A stretch of DNA of 53,614 bases, taken from Alectoria sarmentosa (Eukaryota > Ascomycota > Lecanoromycetes > Lecanorales > Parmeliaceae). The stretch is taken from positions 1 to 53,614 of the forward strand of contig WOGZ01000232.1 of NCBI GenBank assembly GCA_009733775.1, written 5' to 3'. The translations under genes were made by a program, and so were the position numbers. Numbering within the stretch: the first letter of the stretch is position 1; each line of letters starts with the position of its first letter. Below are positions 36,829-49,440 of this stretch, one piece after another. The notes under the pieces are model-generated. The model ran no database searches, was not told the origin of the DNA, and saw only the letters and a list, made by a program, of their open reading frames with translations.

Positions 36829-37010
36829 TATTAAAAATTAATTTTTTACGTAATATAATATAAATTAAATTTAAAATTAATTTGAAATTAGTTTTAAAAA
36901 TAATCGTATTTTAATATTATTTTAACGAATAAATTTAAAATTACGATTTTCTCGTATTTTTAATATAATAAATTAACTTATATACGTTATTTATTATAAA
37001 TCTTTTAATA
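36829..37010 (-). repeat. Solo-LTR-like relative of the 2.1 kb element's LTR
   Basis: The reverse complement aligns along its length to 9834-10029: ATAATAAATAACGTATATAAG, then TCGTTAAAATAATATTAAAATACGA-type blocks in the same order. The ends read TATTAAAAA...CTTTTAATA, the expected TG...CA ends after mutation. No second copy or target duplication was found next to it. Confidence 0.65.
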
Positions 37011-37058
37011 ATACTTTTTTTATAAAAATATTTTAAAATTAAAATTATATTTTCTCTT

Positions 37059-37237
37059 TATTATAATAAGCGTATTTTATTCAACTTTATCGTTTATTTA
37101 ACTTTATCAAATTTATCGACTTTAGCGTGTTTTTACGATTTATATATAAAGAAAATTTCTTTTATAAAATCTTTTTTTTAAATTTATTATTTTAATATAT
37201 TATTATACGATTATTATTATTTTATTTTTATATTATA
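37059..37237 (-). repeat. LTR relic, same family as the solo LTR at 52755
   Basis: Matches the reverse complement of 52755-52929, with shared blocks such as TTATCGACTTTA, GATTTATATATAA and AAATTTATTATTTT in the same order. The start TATTATAATAAGCGTATTTT is clear; the far end is approximate. Confidence 0.6.
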
Positions 37238-39712
37238 AAAAGTTTATTTTTAATTTTACTTTCGAAATACGTTTTTATACGTGTTATTATTAAATGTCTT
37301 AAAAAAATAAAGAAATTAAATCTTAGTCGATTAGGTTTTTAATTACGAGAATTTTCTCAGTTATAAAATTATATCACTCAGAAGAACATTATTTAAAATA
37401 TTTATATTTTTAACGACATCTCGAACGAATAAAAAAACGAGTTTTTTAAACTATTTTAAAGATATTTTTCTTCGTTTCGCTTTTCAATTCGTTTTACTTC
37501 GCTTTAATATTACTTTATAATAAGATAAGTTATCACTTTATTAAAATCTCATTATTCGAAAAATTATATTCGATATCGTGCATATTTTTTATAACGAGTT
37601 AAACGATTAAGAAATAATATCGCTATTATTCTCGAAAGAAACAACACAACTTCGAAATTTATAATAAAGTCTTTATCAAAATCTCAACATCACATTAAAA
37701 CACATTAAGCTTTCACATTTATAAAATAAAGAAACACATTTAAAATAATCGTATCTACGTTGATTATTTTTTAAAATTAAATTTTTATTTTTATTTTAAT
37801 ATAGTACGCTAGCAAAAAGAAAATGCTATTATTATATTTATTTTATTCGAAATCGCATCTTTTAATAAAGAATTAATATCTTTTTTATTTTGAACGTACT
37901 TTTATAATATTGAAATTTTAAAAATATTTTCATCGTTATAAATCGATTTCTTTATTAAGTTATCGATTTATTATATTAATTATAATATTTTACGAAAAAC
38001 GTCTCACTATTTTTTCATTTTTTTTTCATTTTATAATTATATATTTCGTTTATATTATAATTTAAAAATCTCGTTGCAATTAAATTTAATTAAATTTTAA
38101 TTAAAAATAATTTAAATAAAATATTATATATTAAATATAAATTAAATTTTAATAATTAAAAATTATATAATAATATATTTATAAAGCACGTTAAACGTTT
38201 ATTTAAATATATTATTATTATTATTAAACGTTTTAAATCATTAACACGAATATTTGAATAAATAATTAAAAAATAAATAATTAAAAAATCATTTTAAAAA
38301 AACTTATATTAAAAAATATCGATTTTTTAATTTTTTATTATAATATAACTTTTTAAAGCTTCGATTATATTATAATATAAACGTTTTTATAAATTAAATT
38401 TCGTATAATTAATATCGCGAAATAAATATTATATAATTATTTTCAAAATATTTACGCGATATAATATTTATATAATATTAAAGCAATTAATTTTTTTTAA
38501 AAAATATAAATTTTATTAATTATATAAAAACATTAATAATTAGTTTTAAAAAATAATTATAAAAGATTATAAATTCAATTATTTAATAAAAAGCTTCGTA
38601 ATCGTTATATATAATTTTATGATTATTTTTCAAATATTATAAATGCATTATTTATTTAATATTATTTTCGTCGATTAATTAATTATTAAATTATAATTAA
38701 ATAATTTTATATAATAAATTCTTTAATAAGTATTATAAAAAAGTATTCGATTTTAAAAATAAAGATTATAACTATATTCGAAATCATAATTTCTCTTTAT
38801 TAAAAACATTACGATTTATAAATATTATATAATATAATTCTTTATTTTTGAAAAAAACTTTACGTATATTATAATAATATTTATCTTCGTTATAAAAATA
38901 TAACGTTTTATAAATTCAATTTATTAATATTTATTTTTATTTAAAATATTATTTTAAAAGTTTTATTATTAATATCTTTATTAATTTATCGAGTAATATT
39001 ATCTTTATTATTTATATATAAAATTATTATATTAAAAATCTATTTTATAATCGTTAATTTATATATACATTATATTTTATTAAATAAATTCATAATTACA
39101 CGTATTATAAATATACTTTTTATTATATTTATGCAATTTTTATAATTTTCTTTTATAAAAAATCAATTATCTTAATTTTTAAAATTTTTCATTTTTTAAT
39201 AAATTAATATATAATTCGATAAAATCTCGAATATTATATTTTTAAACAATTTAAACTTATTCGATATTTAAAAAATGCGTTTAAACTTCGTTTTTATTAT
39301 TATTAAAATTAATTATTAAAATTTTTATTATATTATAATAACGTTATAAAAAAAACTTTAAATATATTTTCTTTATCGATACTTTTAATAATAATTATAA
39401 AAATTATATAATGTTATTAATTAATTTCGCTATCGTCGTTAATAATTTTAATTAATTTTATATATTTAATTTTTTAATAAAAAATCACATATTAAATTAT
39501 ACGAAATTCAAATAAGAATTAACGTTTACGATTCGAAAATGTTCGAATTAATTAAATCGTATTATTTAACGATTTCTTTTTTGTTCGAAAATTAAATTTC
39601 ATATTTTAATTTTATAATTAAATATTTATATAATTATAACTTCTTTATTTTTTTATTAAATATTTTAAAATTAAAGTTTTATAACGTTATAATAACGTAT
39701 TCGCGACGAATT

Positions 39713-39843
39713 TATTAAAATTTAACTTTTAAATTATCTTAATTATCTCGTATTTTAAAATATTTAATTTCGTTATTATATATATTATTAATTTCAAAGA
39801 CATTTTAAATAATTAATTAATTTATTTTAAATATATTTTAATA
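39713..39843. repeat. Left LTR of the 1.5 kb element
   Basis: 131 bp. It shares ATTATCTCGTATTTTAAAAT and TTCGTTATTATATATATTAT with the right copy; mismatches are mainly transitions. Confidence 0.82.
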
Positions 39844-40801
39844 GATTATAAACTTGATATTAACGTTATTTAATATTGTTATTTTACGTTATTATAATAT
39901 TATATACGTATATATATTATTTACAATTTCGAATATTATCAAATCAAAATTTTTATTTTTATATTATTAAAAGTTAAAATGTTAATTTAACGCATTTTAT
40001 TGAATTTATTCTTTAAATCACTTATATATTAATTTAATAAACACAATTACGTCGAATAATTTATCGATATATATATTTTATTACGTAAATAAAAGCTATA
40101 AAAGTATATTTAAAAGAGATTTCTTAAATTACTCATCTCAGCAGCCTTAATTAAATAAAACGAAATTTTTATTAATACGATCGATGTTATAATATTTATT
40201 ATCAATAATTTTAATAAATAAAAATTTACGTTTAACGAGTTTAACTATGTTTTCAAAATAATGTTTCATTTTAAAATTATGTTTCGATTTGTCGACGACG
40301 ACGAGTTTATGCGTCTCATCAAAAAACTTTACATTTTTAAATATATTAATTTCAAAATCATGTTCGATTATTTTATATATATTAAAATATTTAAAAAACG
40401 AATTATCGTTATAAACGTTATTTTTACGTTTAATAAATAGATAATTTTCAATTTATTTATAATTTTTCTCGAACATCTTCAATTTTTAATTAAAATTTAA
40501 ATTATTACGTTTAATATAACGATTGCGAAAGCGATAAATATATTTTTAAAAGAGAAAAGAAAGAGAGGAAAAGTTAAGAATTTGAAGAAAAAAAGCGTAA
40601 TTGTTAATGCTATATTAAGTGAAAACAAAAATGAAATTAAAAGGTTTATTTATAAAATATATAATCGATTATATAATAATATATATTATATCGAGCGTTC
40701 GAATTTAACTTCGAATTAATATTATAAAATAAAGAATACGAAACGAAAGCGCGATTAAAATAATTAATTGAAAATAATAATATCGATTGTATAATGTTTT
40801 T

Positions 40802-41045
40802 AAATTAAAAGATTTATGATCGAACATTAAATAATATATAATTAAACGATTTATAAACGAAATGTTAAACGATATAAGATTAAACGATTTATGAACGAAA
40901 CATTAAACGATATAAGATTAAATAATCTATAAACAAAACATTAAATGATGTGAGATTAAACGATTTATAAATGAAACATCAAACGATGTAAGATTAAACG
41001 ATTTATAAACGAAACATTAAACGATGTGAGATTAGAAGATTTATG
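40802..41045. repeat. 38-bp minisatellite
   Basis: Copies start at 40802, 40840, 40878, 40916, 40954 and 40992, with a partial one at 41030, exactly 38 bp apart. Each begins GATTAAACGATTTATAAACG or a transition variant of it. Confidence 0.92.
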
Positions 41046-41094
41046 TATATTTATATTTTTTTTTAATAAATTAATATGCTTAATTATAATAACG

Positions 41095-41224
41095 TGTTAA
41101 AATTTAATTTTTAAGTTATTTTAATTATCTCGTATTTTAAAATACTTAATTTCGTTATTATATATATTATTAATTTTAAAAACATTTTAAACAATTAATT
41201 ATTTATTTTAAATATATTTTAATA
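41095..41224. repeat. Right LTR of the 1.5 kb element
   Basis: 130 bp partner of 39713-39843, starting TGTTAAAATTTAA and ending TTTTAATA. Confidence 0.82.
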
Positions 41225-41432
41225 AAATTATTCGCTAAATTTTCAAAATAAATTATTATAATTATCGTTATCGTCGAAAAAAAAACATTATTAAAATGAT
41301 AAAAGTTTTATTTTATTAATTTTTATATATATATATATATAATGAACGTTTTTTAATATTATTAATAATAACAAAAAGAATTTATTTCGATTTATAACGA
41401 TAAAAATTATCGTTATTCGAAAAAAATAATAA

Positions 41433-41610
41433 TATTACGAACGTATTTTACTTAAATTTATTATTTATTTAATTTTATCGAATTTATTAACTTTAACATA
41501 ATTTTACGATTTATATATAAATCTTTTTGTTTATATAATTTTTTCTTTTTAATTTATTATTTTAATATATTATTATACGATTATTATTATCTAATTTTTA
41601 CATTTATATA
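41433..41610 (-). repeat. LTR relic, same family as the solo LTR at 52755
   Basis: It starts TATTACGAACGTATTTTACT and aligns to 37059-37237 and to the reverse complement of 52755-52929. The right end is approximate. Confidence 0.55.
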
Positions 41611-42216
41611 AAAACTTTATATGAATTAATTAATTAATTATTTATACGCGCGTTTATTTAAGTTATAAAAAATAAGATTTTATATAAATATAAATAAATA
41701 ATGTAATTATATTTTAAATAATATAAATTATATTTTATTATTTAATTATTATTTAATATTAAATAAAAGTGCGTAATTTATTTAAAATTAATTCTAATAA
41801 AAATTCGAAACAATTTTAAGTATATTAATTTAAATTGTTTATTATTTATTTATATTAACAAGCGTATTTTAAATAAATTAATTAAATTTAATAAAAATAA
41901 ATTATTTATTATTTATAATATTTAAATATCAAATAAAGAATTAATTATATTAAAAGATTTAATGTTATATAATAAATATAATAATAATTTAATTAACGCG
42001 AAAGATAAAGAAAATTATAATTAAAATATAAGAGATTTTGAGAAATTATTGAAATTTAAATTACGTAACGTTAAGATTTAACATTTTAACGTTTATATTA
42101 TAAATCGCACTTTTCTTTATAACGCTTTTAAATTAATATAATTAATAATTTAATATTATATTTTTATAAATTATAAATTCGAGCTTATTCGACAATTATT
42201 AAAAATATTAAAAATG

Positions 42217-42217
<1 letters not shown>

Positions 42218-42250
<33 letters not shown>
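42218..42250. repeat. (ATTT)n microsatellite
   Basis: About eight ATTT units. Confidence 0.9.
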
Positions 42251-42252
<2 letters not shown>

Positions 42253-42548
42253 TATTATTAATATTATTATATTTATATTTAAATTTTATATATTTATCGT
42301 AATAAAATAATTTATTATAAAGTTTTATATTTAATATTTTTTAAAATAAATAATTCATAACTTTAAATAATTATAATTTTAAATTCGAAATAAAAAATCG
42401 TTAAATCGTTAATAAATCGAAATAATTCGTTTTCAATCGAATTTATATATAATTATATAATCGATTTTTTTTTAATAATATTATTAACTTCTTTGCGTAA
42501 AATATATTAAATATATTAAAATATTTTTTTGTTTTTATAATATTTTAT

Positions 42549-42697
42549 TGTTGAAAATACGATTAATTAATTATAAACAATTTATTAAAATTATAATAAA
42601 TGATAAAATTATGATTAACGACATTATTATATTAATAAAACGAATATTAAAAATATTATATTTATAATTATAAATAAATATATTCTTTTATATAACA
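42549..42697. repeat. Dispersed repeat, left member of a direct pair
   Basis: It shares ATACGATTAATTAATTA, GATAAAATTATRATTAACGA and TTAAAAATATTATATTTATA with 44204-44340. Ends TGTTG...TATAACA look LTR-like, but no target duplication flanks it alone or as a pair. Confidence 0.6.
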
Positions 42698-44203
42698 TTA
42701 ATTATTTATTAAATTATTAATTTTTAAAGTTAATAAAATAAAAGTATAAAATATAAATTATATATAAAAAATCGTTTAAATTTAATTTTTTTTTAAAGTT
42801 TTATAATAACAGTTTTATAAATTAAGCGAAGAATATTATATTTTTTTATAAAAAATTATATTATTTCTTTATACATTAACGACGTATTAAATTATTATAT
42901 ATTTAATTAATTATTTAATATTTCGTTTATATATCTTTTTATTTAAAAATCTTTATTAACTTTTTTAATATTCGTTTAATATATCGAATTAATTATATAA
43001 ATTTATTTTATTTTATAAATTTTATATCACTTATTTCAAGTTTTTAATTTTAAAAAAAATTAATTTATTTTAATAATTTTATTCTTTATTTATTATTCAT
43101 TTTTTTAATAAAATTTAAATTCGATAAAGACAAATATCGAATAAATTTAATGAATTGTATATTAATTTTTATATTAATTTTTTTTTAAATATCGAATTTT
43201 GTTTTTTAATTATTTCGAAAAAAGAAATAATAATAAATAAAATTTATTTATAATTAATTTATATTTTTAATATTTAAAGTAAGAATTTTTATCGTAAACA
43301 TTTATTTTGCGTAAGTTTTCAAATTAATGCTTTTAAAATTAAAAGTTTAAAATATAAAAATTAATTTTAATTTTAATTTTAATTTAATTATATTTTATAT
43401 TATAAAAAACGATTATTTAAATCGATATATAACTTTAATATAAATTTAATATTATCTTATTTAAATTTTCGAATAATAAATATATAACTTTATTTTCTCG
43501 TTTCAAATAAAGTTTTTTTTAATCAAATTACGCGTGCTTAATTATTAATTATTTAAGAAAAAATATTTTATAATAAAAACGACGCGTTTTTTAATTTAAA
43601 TAATTATAATAAATAATCGAGAATATATTATATATCGTCGATATTTTAATATTTTTTAAAACTCTTTACATTATTTATTTAAAAAGATTAAATTTAATAT
43701 TTTTTACGATTTCTTAATAAATTATACGTATCGAATTTTAATTTCGCGTAATTATTTTAATTAAATGTTTAATTATATAATTTGTTGTTTTTCGAGATAA
43801 TTTAATACGAATTAATTAATTACGACGATTATAAATTTAAATTAATTGTTTAAAAATCATAAATTAATATATTATAAAGTTATTATTTTTAAATATTACG
43901 CGTTTTATCTCGATTTATAATAATTCGATATTATCGTAAATTCGAATTATAATGCGTATAAACGTATAAAATTTATCTTTTATATTAATTCGATAAAGAA
44001 ACGACATTATTATAAAATAAATTTAGTAATATAATGTTGTATAAGATAACATTATAAAATTAATACGCGTATTTTTAATTTTTATTATATTATGTTAAAA
44101 ACTCTATAAAATTATTATTATAAAACTTTGAAAAAATTAAGTTTAAACGATTTTTTATATAAAATTTATATTTTATATTTTTATTTATTAAATAAATATA
44201 AAA

Positions 44204-44340
44204 TACGATTAATTAATTAAAAAAAATTTATTAGAATTATAATAAACGATAAAATTATAATTAACGACATTATTATATTAATAAAAGAAATATTAAAAAT
44301 ATTATATTTATAATAATAAATAAATAATTTATTTTAAACA
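44204..44340. repeat. Dispersed repeat, right member of a direct pair
   Basis: Partner of 42549-42697, ending TTTTAAACA. The left end does not match the TG start of its partner, so it may be a truncated independent insertion. Confidence 0.6.
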
Positions 44341-47300
44341 AAAATTAATTATTAATTAATTTATTAATTTATAAACTTAATAAAATATTTATTAAATAAA
44401 TGCAATAAATTTAATAACGTAAATATTTAAATAAATAAATAATTAACGATTTTTATAACATTTAATTAATAATAAATAATAGATTATATTTTTATAATAC
44501 TTTTTAATAAATACAAAACGATAAATTTTTTTTTTTTTTATAACGCTTAACAATTTTTAAATAAATTCGTTAAAGATTATTATTTTAATAACGTTTATTA
44601 CTTTTTTATATTCGTCGTCTTTAAATTATTTATATTTAAAATTTAAAATATAATTTATATCGTTATTTATATTAACGTTCGTTGTTTTTTTATTTTCGTT
44701 ATTTTGAAAACATTCGACGATTTTTATTTATTTATAATTAATAAAATTATTAATACGCATTAAAATTATTTATGCGTTTATAATTTACAAACGTACGTAA
44801 AAAGCGATGTAATAAACGATCACGTTTTAATTTTTTAATAATTATATCGAGCGCGACGAAAGATTTATTTAACGAATATTTATATTTTTAATCAAATTTA
44901 ATTTAATCGTCGTTTACGCGATGAAAAATTAAAAATTTGAATTCGAAAATATAATAAAATGAAAACTCGATAACATTTAAATTGATATATAATTTTTTAT
45001 CGATTAAATTAAAATTGTTAATTCGTATTTTTATAATCTTCGTAACGTTTCTTTTCGAAATCTTGTATCGTTTTAATGTGATTTCGATATCGAAAGTAAT
45101 AATTACATTTATTTCGATACGAAAATTAATTTATTCTTTTTCTTTTTAAGCGATTATATATCTTATTTACGCAAATTATTTTAAAATCTATATTTATACT
45201 TTCGAGAAATTATTTTATATATATTTTATAAAGTTTTATTTTTATTTTTATTATTAATTTTTTATTCGAAATTCGATTTTGTTATAAAAATTATTTATTT
45301 AATAATGTTATTATAATAAAACATTTTTTCGAATATTAAATAATAAAATATAATATTAAGTTTGCATCGCTTAATAATAACGTTATTTATATTTATATTT
45401 AATTTTAAACGACGAAATCGTTTTACGCGTTTCATTAACGCATAAAAAACATTATTATAATAATTTGAATTTAAAATTATTTATTTAATAAAACATTTTT
45501 TTATTGTCGTTAATGTTTATATTTTTCGTTAATATATATAAAAAATTATTATAACGATTTAAATTTGTTATTAACGTATATAATTTTTCGATTTAATGTA
45601 TTAATATTTATATAATATTTATAAATAATTATTTAAATTTAATTAACGTTTTTTTAATATAAATTTTTCTCATCTTCTCGACTTTAATATACTCGTTATT
45701 ATTAAAAACGATTTTTTATTAAACTTTAATTTTATCGATTTTTTTAACACTTTCGATTTTTTAATATTTATTATAAATCGCGTTAATTTAATTATTTTTA
45801 ACAATAAAATTTGCGAAGTTTTTTATTAAAATGTATTAATAAACGTAATAAAAATCGAATTTAAACTTTTTCGATAAATCGAAAAGCTTTTTTTTAATAC
45901 AATTATTAATAATAAAATTATTAATTGCGTTATTAATATTATCGTTTTCAATTACGTTATTAAATATTTTATATTAAAAATATAAATCGAAAACAAAAAA
46001 TCTTATATTTATTTTAATGCGATTGTATATAACGTTAATTAATTATAAATTTATTTTTAATAATAATGCTCGTGATTAAATAATAAATATTTATTTTAAT
46101 ATTTAAAAATAACAATTTAATTTCTTTATAATATATAAACGAAATATTAATTATCATTATAAGCGATTATAATTAACATTAAAAACATTAATAATCTTTA
46201 ATAAATTTATTATATCTTGAAATTTATTGCGAAAATGTATTAATTAAAACGATTTTAAATTTTTTTTTCTTTTAATTAATTACGCTTTAAAACTTATCGT
46301 TTAAGCGTATAAATTTTCTCGTATTCGTTAATTAATTTTTTTACGTTTTTTAATAAATCGTTATCGTATTATTAATCGAGTTTTGTATTTTATTTTAATC
46401 ATTATATAAGATATTTAATTATCGATTTTCTCGTTTTATAACGACGTTAACGTTTATTAATTAACTTTTTTATAATATATTTATATCATTTTTTATAAAA
46501 TACGACGATTTTCGATAAATAATTAAATTAAATAATATAATAATACGAAATTTCGTCTTTAAGCGTTAATTTAAATTATATAATTAAAAAAATAATATAA
46601 ATTTATTAATGCGTAAATATATCGATTTTATATATTAAATTATTCAATTTTTTAAACTTTTATATAAATCGATTTTTTGATTAACGAATTTGAGATTGCA
46701 AATTTTAAATAAATTAATTTTATAATAAAATTTAAAAAAAAATCTTATTATTTTCGTTAAAAGAAATAAGTCGATAATGAAAATCGTATACAATTTTTAT
46801 TTTAAAGTTAATTTAAATAATTATCTTTTTAATAAATTTAATATTAATAAATTATTTAAATAAAAACTCATTATTTCGAATTTAATTTAAAATTAATAAT
46901 AAAAAATTATCGCGAAAACGATAATTGTAAACGATTTCGTTTATCTTTTATTTTATAATTAAATTCGATAAATTATCAAAAATATTATATAAACGCGATA
47001 AATATTATATTTCGTCGATTATAATGTTACTCGTTAATTAATATCGCAAAATAAGTTTAATAATGTTTTTTTTTAATTAATCGTCGTATTAATAAATAAT
47101 ATATTGTATTAATTAAAGAATAACGTTTATTTCTTGAAAATAAATTTTCAAAAAATCGATATAATTTTATCGCGATTAAAAATAAATGTTATCGATAAAT
47201 TTTAATTAAGAATTTTATTTAAAAAGATTTTCATTTAATTCTTCGTTGAAAAGATTTTTTTATTAAAATCTTTTTTTTGAGAAATTTACAAACTATCGAT

Positions 47301-48011
47301 ATAATTATGTTAATTTTTTTATCGTTTTTGATAATATTAATATAAAATCAACGATAATTATATAATATAATATTAACGACTTAATTATAAAAGTGAATAA
47401 ATTATATTTTATATAACGTTTTATTTAATTAATATTACATTTATAATAATAATAAATATAATAATAAAATTGATAAATAAGTTTTTTAAGAAAATAATTA
47501 CTCGTAATAATTTTCTTCGTTTTCATTTAATATATGCGTATTTATTATATATTTATTAAAAAAATTTCTTTTTAAATTTATCAAATAGTTAATATCGCAT
47601 TTTATTAAAAAATTCGTGAAATATAATAATTCGTCGATGAAATAAAATTGAATATCAAAAATTAAATTTTCATTTTTTAATATTTCTTAAATTTTGTTTT
47701 ATTTTTTATTTTTAACAAAAAAGATTTAAATTTTTACTTTGAATTCTTTAATATTTTAATTAAAAGTCGTTAAAAATAAATATTTCGTTAAAGATATATT
47801 TTTTCGAAATTAATTTTTTTTTATATATCGAATTATCAATTTATTTATAAATTTAAAAAAAAATCTATTTTACGTATTATTTATTAAATTTATAATAAAT
47901 ATTAAATTAAATTTATAACAAATATTATAATGCTTATATTAAAAGTAAATTTAATTTTTTTATTGAAAATAATATTAAATTAATTTATTTAATAATGTTT
48001 ACGATTATTAA

Positions 48012-48150
48012 ATAATTTATATATATAATTATAATTTATATATATAATTATAATTTATATATATAATTATAATTTATATATATAATTATAATTTATATAT
48101 ATAATTATAATTTATATATATAATTATAATTTATATATATAATTATAATT
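48012..48150. repeat. 19-bp tandem array with identical copies
   Basis: Seven copies of ATAATTTATATATATAATT start every 19 bp from 48012 to 48126, with a partial eighth at 48145. All full copies are identical. Confidence 0.95.
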
Positions 48151-48429
48151 AATATTATAAAAAAGAATAAAATAAAATAAAGTTAAAATAACTTAAATTT
48201 ATATATATAATTAATTATAAATTTAAAATTATTACGCTTTTTAATTAGCGCTCGAGTAACGAGTTTTAAATTTTTCGAGCGTCTTTATTAAAAATTTATA
48301 TATACAAATTTTACATCTTTTGTCTTTTACTTTTTTAAAAATATAATTTCTTTATAATTTCGTAAATTATATAACTTAATATGCGTTTTTCAATAATATA
48401 AAAATTATGAAATTTGAATATATATATAT

Positions 48430-49440
48430 CGATATATATTTAATTCAAATATGTTATTATTCGAAACTATTACGAGCATATTTTACATTTTTATTAAAAT
48501 TAACTTTTTTTTAATATTATATCTTTTTAACGTTATTCGATTAAATTTAACGTGTTTTAATAAAAAATTTATTTTTATATAAATGTTTTTTATATATATA
48601 TATATTTTCTTCTCGTTTAATTATCTTATTTAATATATTTATATAATTTAACTTTATATCGATTTTAATATTATAATTAAGTTATTACACTTATTTCATT
48701 TAAATTAATAAACGAATTTAAGAAATGTGCTAATAAAAGTTTTAACAAAAAATAAAATTAAGCTATCGTATTTTTAAATAAATTTATTATATAAATAATT
48801 TATTATAAAAAGTATTAAATGAGATAGCGTAACGATCTCGTTAATTAATAAACGAAAAATAAATAAAAATATTAAATTATTCGTAAAATTAGCGAATTGA
48901 AATTTTATTATTATTTATTATTTATATATTAATTACATCGTTCGAAAAATCATTATTAAAGATATTTAAATTTTTTACGACATTATTATCGAATAAAAAA
49001 TCACGATTTTATAATTTTTTAAAGTTTTATTTTTTTTATTTTGCATTATTAAGTTTTCTCGCACGCAATCGACGACGATATAATAAATAATTTTTATATA
49101 AATAACGAAATTAAAAAAACGTCATTTAATAATATATTGTTTTTACGAGATTTCGATAAATAAGTAAATAATTAAATAATATTTTTTAATATTTTTTATA
49201 TATTGAATTATATTTCTTTATTATACGAAAATCGTTAAATATATTAAATAAAAAATATTAAAACTTTTCTTTATTATAATACTCTTTAACATTATATTTT
49301 TTGAAATATTTAAATCTCTTTTTTTTCTTTTTCTCTTTTTCTCTTTTTCTCTTTTTTTTATTATATTTTTTATATAATCTTTATCGAAATGAAAAAAATA
49401 AATCGCATTTAAAATCTTTTAAATAAAATTAAATCACGTC
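48430..49440 (-). mobile_element. Dispersed repeat family, copy B (deleted)
   Basis: The reverse complement aligns to 1480-2700 in the same order of blocks but lacks about 300 bp corresponding to 1960-2260. Element type is unknown. Confidence 0.58.
49318..49362. repeat. CTTTTT-type polypyrimidine microsatellite
   Basis: CTTTTT/CTCTTTTT units on the plus strand. The C bases here are in CT context, not the CA context that RIP attacks, which may explain their survival. Confidence 0.85.

Larger units (their letters stand above)
39713..41224. mobile_element. 1.5 kb LTR-bounded element with an internal 38-bp minisatellite
   Basis: Terminal direct repeats of 131 bp (39713-39843) and 130 bp (41095-41224) have ends TGTTAAAA...TTTTAATA (TATTAAAA at the left copy). 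These are inverted ends obeying TG...CA after mutation. The flanks are GAATT (39708-39712) and AAATT (41225-41229), a 5-bp duplication with one G-to-A change. The 1.25 kb interior has no recognisable pol and carries a 38-bp minisatellite at its right side. The best reading is a non-autonomous LTR element. Confidence 0.78.

Noticed and set aside
44900..45170. Possible gag zinc knuckle on the minus strand (CNYYFRYRNHIKTIQ)
   Set aside because: Spacing fits CCHC only if several residues are assumed changed, and the last Cys position reads Gln, which RIP would not produce from Cys.
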